DNA from: Pseudoramibacter faecis
GTDB taxonomy: Bacteria; Bacillota; Clostridia; Eubacteriales; Eubacteriaceae
Length of the DNA stretch: 64,000 bases
Assembly: GCF_036289405.1 (NCBI RefSeq)
Contig: NZ_JAYFFI010000001.1
Coordinates: forward strand, 310,001-374,000
Direction of reading: 5' to 3'
Below are positions 16,269 to 24,470 of the stretch, in pieces (position 1 is the stretch's first letter; each line of letters starts with the position of its first letter). The position numbers and the translations under genes are program-made. The notes beneath the pieces were generated by a model that searched no databases, was not told the origin of the DNA, and was given only the letters and a program-made list of their open reading frames with translations.

Positions 16269-16335
16269 CGCGTTTTTGGACGCCGTTCGCCTCGGCGACC
16301 GGCACGGCGCCGCGTCTTTTCTTGAATGCAAGCAT

Positions 16336-16380
16336 TAAAACGCCCCGCGGCCGGACACGCTTTGGGTGCGCCGCGAGGCT
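16336..16380 (-). terminator. Probable terminator of the membrane-protein gene
   Basis: GCCTCGCGG / CCGCGGGGC arms (one mismatch), then CGTTTTAAT on the minus strand. Confidence 0.5.
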
Positions 16381-16414
16381 TGCTTTGTGTTGATATTTTT
16401 ATCATTTTAAAGAC

Positions 16415-17953
16415 TCAGTTTGAATCGTTATGCGCTGCCATATAACGGCGGATCGCTTCCAGATCTTCCTCGCGGATAATGATCTCCGAATCCCCGTTGT
16501 CCAAGATCACTTCCCCCTCGGACACGTCCACGGCGTGTTTGCTTTCCGGCACGCGGCTGGCCGAAACCGTCCGTCTGTCCGCGCTGATATCGACTGAGGC
16601 CGGCCGTTTGGCCGCGGGTTCAGTCGGCGGGCAATTAAACAGCTGGGCGATGCGGATGAGCCCGTCGACGATCGCATCGTTTAAATGGTCCCGTTTGGTC
16701 ACAAAGCTCAGCTGTCCGGCCAGATTGGCCCCCGCTTCGAGAATAGCCGGATCTGCCGTCTTCTGCGGCAGCCTGTACAGACTGTCGCAAAATGACCGTG
16801 TGACCGCCGCGAACGTTTCGCGGTCCGTCGCCGGATCGCTCACCATGTCAATAAATCGGTCCAGTTCGGCCTCCGCCTCGCTGATGTCTCCTGATACTGC
16901 CGCGGCTTCTTCAGGCGCCTCCACGGCAATCGGTTCCGGTGCGGCCACGGGTTTTTCAGGTTCTGCGGATATTTCAGCCGCCTCGGCAGATTCGACAGAT
17001 TCCGCCGTTTCAAAATTGGCCTCGTTTCTAAAGACGCCCGCCGTTTCAGGCTCCTCTTTAAGGGCTGTGGGTTCCGGCGTTTCAAAAGAGCTGGACGCTT
17101 CAATGCCGTCAAAGGCGTCGCCCTCATCTTCGGGAGCGCTTTGCACTTTGGCGACCGTTTCCGGCTCAAACAGCGAATCCTCTTCTTCGAAAAGATCAAC
17201 CGTTTCATCCTCCAAACCGCCGTCGAATCGAACGGCCTCTTCAGGCGCTTCCGTCTCCGATGCGCCGGCTGCCGCCGGCACTGCGGCCTCGTCTTCCCGC
17301 CCGGCGAAAAAACCGCCGATGCCGTCAAAGGCGTCGCCCTCATCTTCGGGGGCGCTTTGCGCTTTGGCGACCGTTTCCGGCTCAAACAGCGAATCCTCCT
17401 CTTCGAAAAGATCAACCGTTTCATCCTCCAAACCGCCGTCGAATCGAAATGCGGCATCGGACGTTATCGCCTCCGCCGTTTCATCCGGATCCGCTGCCTG
17501 CACAGCCGGCACGTCATCCTCGAGCACGGAGCCGCGCAGCAGCCAGTTCGGCTTTTTGGCCGTTTCATCCTCCGCTTCCGATTGTTTTTTCTGGCGTTTG
17601 CCCCAGAAAATGTGCACCGCGACGACGAGTGCAAAATCTGCCGCGGCCGTCATCAAAAGCAAACGAATCGAGATGCCGAAGGCCATCAGGTATTCCACCG
17701 CGATCACCACGAGTTCTGCCAGCAGGATGAACAATCCGGCGATCCAAAAACGTTTGGCAGCCCCGGTGAAGTCGGCCAAAGCCATGATGATCAGGCGAAT
17801 GCCCGTCATAAATAATAAAATAATGATGAGGTCGCCGCGAATTTCAACGCCCTCCTTAATGCCGGACAGAGCGAGCATGCCGAAAACGGCAATCACAATC
17901 GCAACGCAGTCCAGAATAAAAAGACGCCCCAGTCCCTCTTCTTTGTGTGACAT
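16415..17953 (-). CDS. Membrane protein with acidic repeats, function unknown
   Basis: 512 residues. Four hydrophobic segments lie in residues 10-115, followed by a long, very acidic, Ala/Glu/Pro-rich region (about 120-370) and a helical C-terminal part ending in an acidic segment with VILDNGDSEIIIREEDLEAI. The acidic region contains two nearly identical 43-residue units (RFDGGLEDETVDLFEEEDSL and what follows). I do not recognise a family. A membrane-anchored cytoplasmic scaffold is one possibility. It is divergent from the LCP gene. Confidence 0.8.
   Translation of the reverse strand: MSHKEEGLGRLFILDCVAIVIAVFGMLALSGIKEGVEIRGDLIIILLFMTGIRLIIMALADFTGAAKRFWIAGLFILLAELVVIAVEYLMAFGISIRLLLMTAAADFALVVAVHIFWGKRQKKQSEAEDETAKKPNWLLRGSVLEDDVPAVQAADPDETAEAITSDAAFRFDGGLEDETVDLFEEEDSLFEPETVAKAQSAPEDEGDAFDGIGGFFAGREDEAAVPAAAGASETEAPEEAVRFDGGLEDETVDLFEEEDSLFEPETVAKVQSAPEDEGDAFDGIEASSSFETPEPTALKEEPETAGVFRNEANFETAESVESAEAAEISAEPEKPVAAPEPIAVEAPEEAAAVSGDISEAEAELDRFIDMVSDPATDRETFAAVTRSFCDSLYRLPQKTADPAILEAGANLAGQLSFVTKRDHLNDAIVDGLIRIAQLFNCPPTEPAAKRPASVDISADRRTVSASRVPESKHAVDVSEGEVILDNGDSEIIIREEDLEAIRRYMAAHNDSN
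17103..17448. repeat. Two direct 130-bp repeats inside a coding region
   Basis: Units 17103-17232 and 17319-17448 (period 216) differ at only a few bases. Both encode the acidic segment beginning RFDGGLEDE. Near-identity at DNA level implies recent duplication or gene conversion. Confidence 0.9.
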
Positions 17954-18215
17954 AATTTCTCCTTATTTGGCAAGTTTTAACGGTTCAAATCCGCCCGGCA
18001 GACCGCTGCCGAACACATTCCCGGATATTATTTAAATTGAAATCTGAAACTAAATTGTTTTTATTATATCAGAAGCCACCTGAAATGTATAATCCTACTT
18101 GTAATTTCGGCTAAATTTTCCGATTTAAACCCGTTTCTGTCCACAATATTGACAATTCATGATATAATAAGGGCCATTCTTTTTCAATACTTACTAGATT
18201 TGGAGTAATACAATT

Positions 18216-19622
18216 TTGGATCAACCACGCAAAAGAACTTCCCGTCAAGTCCGCAACGATCAGCCGGCTTCCCGGACGACCGGCACCGGACGCCGGCAAA
18301 AAACCGCGCAGACGCCGCCCCAACGCCCGGCTGCAGGCGATTACCGCCGGCCGGCTCCGCGGCGCACCAATGATGCCCCTGCCCGGCGCAAACGCCAGCG
18401 GCCGGCATCATCACGCGCGGTCTCCGGCCAACGGCCCCGTTCCCCGCGAAACACTTCACGGCCCGTCTCTGCCCAAGGCCGCAGGCCCCTGCCCAGGCGC
18501 GACGGGCAGCTTCCGCCGAACGGACGACGTCCGTCCCGCAGGCTGCCCCCCGCCAAACGCCGCCCTTCCTTTTTGAAGGCCCACCGGCGCGGCCTGTTGA
18601 CCTTCCTTCTGATTTTGGTCGCCGCCATCGGCGTCGGCTATTTCCTATTGACGCGCACCAAGCCGCTGGTTTTTGCCAGCGACAAATACGGCATCAGCGC
18701 CGAGGCCGCAGCCCAGGCCCGCAGGCACCGCATCCGCAGCGTGCTGCTCCTCGGAACGGACGGCCGCAACAACGTCGACGGCTCCCGATCCGACACCCTC
18801 ATGATTCTCTCCGGCGATTTTGAACATAAATCGCTGAAGATCAGCTCCATTCTCCGGGATTCCTATGTCTCGATTCCCGGCCACGGCTATGGCAAACTCA
18901 ACGCGGCCTATTCCTACGGATCGGCCGGCGGCGCCGACGACGACCAAAAAATAGAAAACGGCGCCGCCCTGGCGCTCAAAACCGTCAACCGCAACTTCGA
19001 CACCGCGATGACCGACTACGTCGTCGTCGACTTCACCTGCGTCATTAAAATGGTGGACGCCGTCGGCGGGGTCAAGGTCGACATTAAATCCGAGGCCGAA
19101 CGCGAAAGTCTCAACGCCAATGTCGGCGACATCAACGCCAACGTCTCCGGCCACGCCGCTTCGGGTCCTGTCCGCGGCATCGGCGCCCAAAAACTCAACG
19201 GGGTTCAAGCCCTGGCCTATGCCCGCATCCGCCACGTGGGCAACGGCGATTTCGAACGCACCCAGCGTCAACGCGCCGTCCTCAATCAGGTTTTTGCAAA
19301 GGCCAAAAAACTCAGCCTGATCAAGCAGTATAAGCTTTATAAGGCCGTCAAGCCCTATGTCCACACCTCGATGTCCGGCCGCGAGATCTTCAAATATCTC
19401 TTCAATGTCGCACTGATCCGCGGCGCCGGCATCAAGCAGCAGCAGATTCCCGACAGCAACCTGGCCTCCGTGGGCATGCTCCGCGGTGTTTCCTATGTCT
19501 TCCCCAAGACGCTGGAAAACAATATCATCGCGCTGCACAACTTTATCTACGAAGAGGACTACACCCCTTCCGATGCGGCCACGAGCATCAGCGCGCACAT
19601 CCGAAATGTCTGGCCTTATTAA
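18216..19622 (+). CDS. LytR-CpsA-Psr (LCP) family cell-wall ligase
   Basis: 468 residues. Residues 1-122 are an extremely Arg/Pro-rich cytoplasmic tail; a single membrane segment follows (about 126-145), then an extracellular LCP domain. LCP landmarks are LLLGTDGRNNVDGSRSDTLMI, the Arg in SSILRDSYVSIPG, and AYARIRHVGNGDFERTQRQ. LCP enzymes move teichoic acids or capsule polymers from lipid carriers to peptidoglycan. The start is TTG 18216 with GGAG about ten bases upstream; a start nearer the membrane segment cannot be excluded. A TATAAT lies at 18163-18168. Confidence 0.9.
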   Translation: MDQPRKRTSRQVRNDQPASRTTGTGRRQKTAQTPPQRPAAGDYRRPAPRRTNDAPARRKRQRPASSRAVSGQRPRSPRNTSRPVSAQGRRPLPRRDGQLPPNGRRPSRRLPPAKRRPSFLKAHRRGLLTFLLILVAAIGVGYFLLTRTKPLVFASDKYGISAEAAAQARRHRIRSVLLLGTDGRNNVDGSRSDTLMILSGDFEHKSLKISSILRDSYVSIPGHGYGKLNAAYSYGSAGGADDDQKIENGAALALKTVNRNFDTAMTDYVVVDFTCVIKMVDAVGGVKVDIKSEAERESLNANVGDINANVSGHAASGPVRGIGAQKLNGVQALAYARIRHVGNGDFERTQRQRAVLNQVFAKAKKLSLIKQYKLYKAVKPYVHTSMSGREIFKYLFNVALIRGAGIKQQQIPDSNLASVGMLRGVSYVFPKTLENNIIALHNFIYEEDYTPSDAATSISAHIRNVWPY

Positions 19623-19636
19623 AAGCATCGCGCGCG

Positions 19637-19673
19637 AAAACGCCCCGCCCGGTTAACCCGGACGGGGCGTTTT
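19637..19673 (+). terminator. Bidirectional terminator
   Basis: AAAACGCCCCG / CGGGGCGTTTT hairpin between the convergent LCP and DUF3793 genes. Confidence 0.85.
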
Positions 19674-19683
19674 ATGATGTGAA

Positions 19684-20238
19684 TTATCCCACTGTCAGCC
19701 GATCCACGGTGAATCCGCTGCGGTAGCTTCTGCAAAAATGACGGGTGCAGGATTTATAGATCTGAAAGCGCTTTTGAGCTGAGACTTCGTCGCCGTATAC
19801 CTTCCAGCAGCCCACGCATTTGCATTGGCGCCCGCGATGAACCACAAACCCGGCGACGTCCTCCAAAGGATAGCCTAAAAACAGGCCGATCTCGTGGGGA
19901 AAATGCGCTTCGGACTTCAACCGCGCTGTCAAATGGGCGATGAGCCGCTCCGGATCTGCTGCGGCGTCCGCCGGATAGCCGTAATGCGCCAGAAACCGAC
20001 GCGCCGCCCGCGTGTCCAGATGGGCGCAAAGTGCCTTGGGACGATAAACGTAAATCAGCGCGCGGTCCCGGCTCCTGCGCAGACACCGCGCCCAGACCCC
20101 CTTGGGGCCCAGCACCGCATTCCAGCGCAAAATCACCCGATCCACTTCCGCCTTGCTGCCGCCGGCATTAAACAAGCTGCCGACTTTCAGGCCGGCCAGC
20201 GTCGGCGCACAATTACGAATCAGCTGAATATCCGACAT
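19684..20238 (-). CDS. DUF3793 family protein
   Basis: 184 residues. The pattern CAPTLAGLKVGSLFN at the N-terminus and PHEIGLFLGYPLEDVAGF in the middle are hallmarks of DUF3793. The C-terminal part has several Cys (CKCVGCWKVYGD) that could bind a metal. In Firmicutes these genes often sit next to flavodoxin and iron genes, as here, which suggests a role in iron or redox metabolism, but the biochemical function is unknown. It follows flavodoxin by 36 bases and is probably co-transcribed. Confidence 0.85.
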   Translation of the reverse strand: MSDIQLIRNCAPTLAGLKVGSLFNAGGSKAEVDRVILRWNAVLGPKGVWARCLRRSRDRALIYVYRPKALCAHLDTRAARRFLAHYGYPADAAADPERLIAHLTARLKSEAHFPHEIGLFLGYPLEDVAGFVVHRGRQCKCVGCWKVYGDEVSAQKRFQIYKSCTRHFCRSYRSGFTVDRLTVG

Positions 20239-20274
20239 GACTTTCTTTAACCTGGCGAATCGGCTGCAGCCCCC

Positions 20275-20706
20275 TTAAAGGGCTTTTGCCAGCGCTTCAC
20301 CCAGGGCCTTGCATTCCGCCTTGCCCTCATCATCCGGGGTTTCGTTGCAGATCACGGAATCGGCCACGCGGTCGGCACCGGCATCGGCGCAATCGTCTTC
20401 CCAGGTGCGCATCCATTCGCCGTCCCCCCAGCCATAAGAGCCGAAGAGCACGATTTTCTTGCCGCTCAGGCTATCTTTCACGTCGTCGAACATCGGCTGC
20501 ATTTCGGATTCTTCCAGCTGTTCGGCTCCCATCGACGGGCAACCGAAAGCGATGCCGTCAAATTCAGCCACCTTGCTGCTGTCAAAATCCGCCGCCTGAA
20601 AAACTTCGACCTCCGCGCCGCCGGCTTTGATGCCCGCTTCCACAGCGTCTGCCATAGCTTCCGTGTTGCCGGTGCCGCTCCAAAATACTAATGCTGCTTT
20701 ACTCAT
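20275..20706 (-). CDS. Flavodoxin
   Basis: 143 residues, short-chain flavodoxin. The FMN phosphate loop is WSGTGNTEAMA near the N-terminus; the isoalloxazine loops are FGCPSMGAEQ and FGSYGWGDGEW. It is a low-potential electron carrier that typically replaces ferredoxin when iron is scarce. A strong inverted repeat (20743-20760) sits in its promoter region, consistent with iron-controlled expression. Confidence 0.93.
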   Translation of the reverse strand: MSKAALVFWSGTGNTEAMADAVEAGIKAGGAEVEVFQAADFDSSKVAEFDGIAFGCPSMGAEQLEESEMQPMFDDVKDSLSGKKIVLFGSYGWGDGEWMRTWEDDCADAGADRVADSVICNETPDDEGKAECKALGEALAKAL

Positions 20707-20742
20707 TTTTTTCTTCCTTTCTCCAATGAAATTTATACCCTA

Positions 20743-20760
20743 TGTTAGATTTTTCTAACA
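20743..20760. promoter_or_regulatory. Inverted repeat, candidate iron box of flavodoxin
   Basis: TGTTAGATTTTTCTAACA, perfect 6-bp arms, ending about 35 bases before the start codon and just upstream of a TATAAA. Same TTAG-N6-CTAA form as the NRPS operon repeat. The regulator is inferred. Confidence 0.6.
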
Positions 20761-20836
20761 GAATAGGCTGATTAAAATAGCATTCCGAATCGCTCGATCT
20801 CGAAATGCCGCTCCCGCGCTTCGATTATTTAGTTTA

Positions 20837-20853
20837 TACTAACTTTCTTAGTA
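20837..20853. promoter_or_regulatory. Second inverted repeat upstream of flavodoxin
   Basis: TACTAACTTTCTTAGTA, perfect 6-bp arms with 5-base centre. The half-sites are in the opposite order (CTAA...TTAG) to the box nearer the gene, so it may be a different site. Confidence 0.4.
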
Positions 20854-20858
20854 AAATC

Positions 20859-20887
20859 TTGTCTTTCCCGAAAATCGGGAAAGACAA
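20859..20887 (-). terminator. Hairpin terminator after the P-type ATPase gene
   Basis: TTGTCTTTCCCG / CGGGAAAGACAA, 12-bp arms. It is followed by GATTTTACT on the minus strand and by a T7 run on the plus strand. Confidence 0.65.
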
Positions 20888-20935
20888 ACGCTTTTTTTGG
20901 GATGGACACACTGGCGCGTCCGGATGCCGCACGGC

Positions 20936-23026
20936 TTAAGCCGCGTCATCCTTTAATACACTGGTCATATTGTACAGGCAGATGCCCACCGTGGATGAAT
21001 TGTGCAAAATCGCAGCCAATCCCGGCATGAAGATGCCGAAAACCCCGCCGAAAATGATGGCCGTATTAAAGCCAACAATAAAACGGCGGTTGTTCGTCAG
21101 ACGATTCATCAGCCGATTGGCCAATTGCTTGAGCACCACCAGCTGGTATAAATCGTCCTCGGAAATGGTCACGTCCGCTATTTCCCGGGCAATGTCCGCA
21201 CCCTCTGCGATGGCGACGCCCACATCTGCCGCCGAAAGCGCCGGCGAATCGTTAATCCCGTCGCCGACCATCATCACCGTGCGGCCCTGCGTTTTTTCCG
21301 CCTCGACATAGCGGGCCTTGTCTTCCGGCAGCACCTCTGCGTGATATTCACTCAGGCCGGCTTTGGCCGCGATGGCTTTGGCCGTTCTTTCGCTGTCCCC
21401 CGTCATCATGACAATTTTGCCGACACCGGCCCCCTTGAGCCTGCCCACCACGTCGGGCACCTCTGCCCGCAGCGGATCCTCGATGCAGATGACCGCCGTC
21501 AGCTCGCCGTTGATCCCCAGATAAAGATGGGAATAATAGGGCGAGAGGCCGTCCAAAATAGCCTGGGCTTTTTCGCTGACGTGAATGGCTTCATCCTCGA
21601 GGACAAAGTGATGGCTGCCGATGACGACGCGCTCGCTGTCAATGGTTGAGGCAATGCCGTGAGCCACAATATATTCCACCTTGGAATGCATTTCCTCGTG
21701 GGTGATGCCCCGTTCCTCGGCGCCGCGAACCACCGCGTTCGCCATCGAATGAGGGAAATGCTCTTCCAAGCATGCCGCAATGCGCAGCATTTCCGTTTCA
21801 GAGCGGCCGTCGGTCACCACCACCTCTTTCAGCGTGGGGGTTGCTTTGGTGAGGGTTCCGGTTTTATCGAAAATGATCATGTCGGCCTTCGCAACATTCT
21901 CCAGGAACTTGCCGCCTTTCACCGTGATGTGATGGCTGCTGGCCTCCCGCATGCCGGAGAGCACCACAATAGGCACCGACAATTTGAGCGCACAGGAATA
22001 ATCCACCATCAAAACGGAGACCGCCTTGGTGACGTTGCGGGTCAAAAGGCCCGTCAGCAAAGCTCCGGCAAAGGTGTAGGGCACCAGTCGATCCGCTAAG
22101 TTTTCGGCCCGGCCTTGGGCTTCGGATTTGAGCTTTTCCGAATCCTCAATCATTCCGATGATTTTTTCGTAGCGGGTTTCCCCCATCGCCGTCCTCACCC
22201 GGATGGTCAGGCTGCCTTCCTCCACGACGGTCCCGGCGTAAACCGTGCTTTCCGCTGCCTTGCGGACGGGAACCGATTCCCCGGTCATCGCCGCCTGGTT
22301 GACCATGGCCTCGCCGACAGCAACCGTTCCGTCCAGCGGAATCATCGAGCCGACTTCCACGCGGATCAGATCATCCACCTGAACCTCATCGATGTCGGTT
22401 TCCACACTGCTGCCGTCAGGCTGAACGGTCCAGACCTTTCCGACGTTTAACGCCATGGAATTGGCCAAATCGGAAACGGACTTTTTATAGGTCCATTCTT
22501 CGAGGATTTCGCCGATCTTCAGCAAAAAGCTCACCGAGCTTGCCGTTTTAAAATCCGCGGTAACAATAGCCGCAGTTAACGCCGACGCGTCGAGCACCTC
22601 CACCGTCGGCCCCTTGCCGCTAAAAAGGGCTTTAACCCCTTTGACGATATAGGGCAGCGCGTTGATCACGGCCAGCGCCTCGCGAATCCCCACGGGTAAA
22701 AACGCCCAGCGCAACACGCGGCCGGCCACGGCCGAGACCATTTTATCCCAATAGCGAGAGGAAATCTCGAGCCCGGAATCCGGCGCCTTTTCGATTAAAG
22801 CCTGGTTTGAAAGGTCAATGCCCTCAAGGGCGCGGATGACCCTTGCCCGATCCCCGTGATAAAACACGACGATATCGGCGGTGCGGATCATGATTTTGAC
22901 GTCGTCAATCCCGTCGGTTCGCATGAGCACCCAGCGAATGGCGTCGGCCTCCCGAAAGCTGACGGGATAGGGCAGGCGCACCCGCATGCGGCCGCGAATG
23001 TCGTGGGCAATTAAAAACTTTTCCAT
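20936..23026 (-). CDS. Heavy-metal P1B-type ATPase, atypical metal motif
   Basis: 696 residues. TGES (248-251), DKTGT (387-391) and MVGDGINDSPAL are intact, so it should be a working transport ATPase. The transmembrane metal motif is YSCALK (about 343-348) rather than CPC, and the N-terminal HMA-like domain (1-70) has no CxxC. This is unlike Cu or Zn/Cd pumps; Fe, Mn or Co would be candidates given the feo genes upstream. It lies nine bases after a DUF6110 gene and probably shares its promoter. Confidence 0.9.
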   Translation of the reverse strand: MEKFLIAHDIRGRMRVRLPYPVSFREADAIRWVLMRTDGIDDVKIMIRTADIVVFYHGDRARVIRALEGIDLSNQALIEKAPDSGLEISSRYWDKMVSAVAGRVLRWAFLPVGIREALAVINALPYIVKGVKALFSGKGPTVEVLDASALTAAIVTADFKTASSVSFLLKIGEILEEWTYKKSVSDLANSMALNVGKVWTVQPDGSSVETDIDEVQVDDLIRVEVGSMIPLDGTVAVGEAMVNQAAMTGESVPVRKAAESTVYAGTVVEEGSLTIRVRTAMGETRYEKIIGMIEDSEKLKSEAQGRAENLADRLVPYTFAGALLTGLLTRNVTKAVSVLMVDYSCALKLSVPIVVLSGMREASSHHITVKGGKFLENVAKADMIIFDKTGTLTKATPTLKEVVVTDGRSETEMLRIAACLEEHFPHSMANAVVRGAEERGITHEEMHSKVEYIVAHGIASTIDSERVVIGSHHFVLEDEAIHVSEKAQAILDGLSPYYSHLYLGINGELTAVICIEDPLRAEVPDVVGRLKGAGVGKIVMMTGDSERTAKAIAAKAGLSEYHAEVLPEDKARYVEAEKTQGRTVMMVGDGINDSPALSAADVGVAIAEGADIAREIADVTISEDDLYQLVVLKQLANRLMNRLTNNRRFIVGFNTAIIFGGVFGIFMPGLAAILHNSSTVGICLYNMTSVLKDDAA

Positions 23027-23035
23027 CGCCCGCCC

Positions 23036-23314
23036 TTATTCGGCCGCTTCCGTCGTTTCTTCCTTTGTGTGAAGCCTTGCCGCCTTTTCGGCCGCTTTTC
23101 GTTCGTTCACTTCCTTGGCCTCGGCCACAACATCGCCGGCGCCGGACTGAACCTCCGCCACTTTGTCGAGCACGCAGTCTTTGGCGCGCAGCGCCGCCGC
23201 CGTGCAGACGGTATAAACCTTCTTGGCTTCCTTGCTGGCCAAAATGGCCAGCCCCGCCGTGCCGAATACTAAACCGCCTACAAAATAACCGATTTTTGTT
23301 TTGCTTACTTTCAT
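23036..23314 (-). CDS. DUF6110 family small membrane protein
   Basis: Ninety-two residues from MKVSKTKIG. One hydrophobic segment with Gly-rich GYFVGGLVFGTAGLAIL (about 7-25) is followed by a charged, Ala/Glu-rich cytoplasmic tail. The family is repeatedly found beside metal P-type ATPases; a partner or regulatory subunit role is inferred. ATG 23314 (AGGTG seven bases upstream) is preferred to GTG 23323, which overlaps the ribosome binding site. Confidence 0.75.
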   Translation of the reverse strand: MKVSKTKIGYFVGGLVFGTAGLAILASKEAKKVYTVCTAAALRAKDCVLDKVAEVQSGAGDVVAEAKEVNERKAAEKAARLHTKEETTEAAE

Positions 23315-23412
23315 GTCTTTCACCTGTTCTTATGAATTTCGGGCAACGCAATATTTTAAATGATGCCTTCTTTATTTGCTACATTCCCTGCGTTTTCTTT
23401 CCCGATGAAATT

Positions 23413-23441
23413 ATATTAGCATCTGTTTGAATCCCTGTCAA
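23413..23441 (-). promoter_or_regulatory. Promoter of the DUF6110 / P-type ATPase unit
   Basis: Minus strand TTGACA (23441-23436), 17 bases, TAATAT; an overlapping TATAAT gives a 20-base spacer. About 100 bases before the first start. Confidence 0.55.
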
Positions 23442-23594
23442 AGCTTAGCTTCAACTGTTTTTTATCGGTTAAGGCTTCAGTTTTTTCTAACTAACCAAGG
23501 CGCAACTAGTTTTTCCGAATTATAATTTTAACATTACTTTTTAGTTGCCCATGGCAAACCGACCTTCTGTGAAAGCCGCCCGCTTGGGCCGCGA

Positions 23595-23804
23595 TTAAAC
23601 GATGATTTTATCCGCCATCGATTTGTCGATGGCGACGCGGCTTTCCTTGATCTGGACGATCAGATTGCCCCCCAGCTTCTGGATCGGCTTGACCGTCGCG
23701 CCGAGCACGAAGCCGAGATCATTCATGTGTTTGATCACTTCGTCTTTGCCGCGAATGAATTTAATTTGATATTCTGTGTTGAGATCAGCCAATGATAAAG
23801 GCAT
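23595..23804 (-). CDS. FeoA-domain protein (second copy)
   Basis: Sixty-nine residues, an SH3-like FeoA fold: MPLSLADLNTEYQIKFIRG, then HMNDLGFVLGATVKPIQKLG and IKESRVAIDKSMADKIIV. FeoA proteins act with FeoB in ferrous iron uptake. This copy is separated from the main feoAB genes by a 450-base gap and could be a regulator or a paralogue with another partner. Confidence 0.85.
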   Translation of the reverse strand: MPLSLADLNTEYQIKFIRGKDEVIKHMNDLGFVLGATVKPIQKLGGNLIVQIKESRVAIDKSMADKIIV

Positions 23805-24258
23805 GTCTTCCTCCCGTTCCTCTTCATTTTCATGCGCACTTCTTCTTTTGATCTGGCAACGCGCGGTGTTAAACGGCGCCGCAAAACACTACAAACAAGA
23901 AAACTGCCAGCGTCCCCCGCATCATTTGTTCCGCCCGAAAATGCACTACTTTTTCGAGTTTCACATCAACAGGATCCGACTGACAGTCTTCTTTGCCGCA
24001 AACCACAACCGACTTCCCGGATCTATGGTAAATCTTTTTTCGGAAAATGGACGCCGGGCGAGCTGAAAGAAGAGGAACCGAATCGTTTCGGTATTAGATA
24101 ACCCGGCCTCCCGCTGGAACTGCACTACTGAACCAGTTTTTGTTCCGGCTATGGCATTTGGCATTTGTCTTTCCCTAAATCATCAAAGAAGGAGGGCAGA
24201 CCGTGAGGTCTGCGTTTATATATCATGTGGATTTTAACCACAGGGAAAGCTAATTCAT
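23805..24258. other. Intergenic region, no recognisable gene
   Basis: About 450 bases between the Cys-rich membrane protein gene and the second FeoA gene. Short open frames exist on both strands, but none resembles a known protein or has a convincing ribosome binding site. A small hairpin (GCAGAC / GTCTGC, 24196-24213) may end the feoAB transcript. The rest may be a decayed gene. Confidence 0.4.
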
Positions 24259-24468
24259 TTAAGAAGCTTTCTTCTTTTGAGCGTAGCCGTCAAGCCACGC
24301 CCGCTGTTCCGGCGTCGGTCCGGAATGACATTCGCCATGACAGTTTCCTGTCGAGGCACAATCCCCACATTGGAGGTTCCCGCCGTTTTTCAGGGTTTTA
24401 TGCAAAGACCGGACGGCAGCGGCTACCACCGCGAGAACAATGAGTCCGACGATAATGGTTCCAAGCAT
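24259..24468 (-). CDS. FeoB-associated Cys-rich membrane protein
   Basis: Sixty-nine residues: one N-terminal membrane helix (about 3-20), then a short domain with CGDCASTGNCHGEC and a charged C-terminus. This arrangement directly after feoB (two bases) is typical of the FeoB-associated Cys-rich family, thought to help assemble or tune the FeoB channel; the Cys cluster may bind iron. Confidence 0.88.
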   Translation of the reverse strand: MLGTIIVGLIVLAVVAAAVRSLHKTLKNGGNLQCGDCASTGNCHGECHSGPTPEQRAWLDGYAQKKKAS

Positions 24469-24470
24469 TT

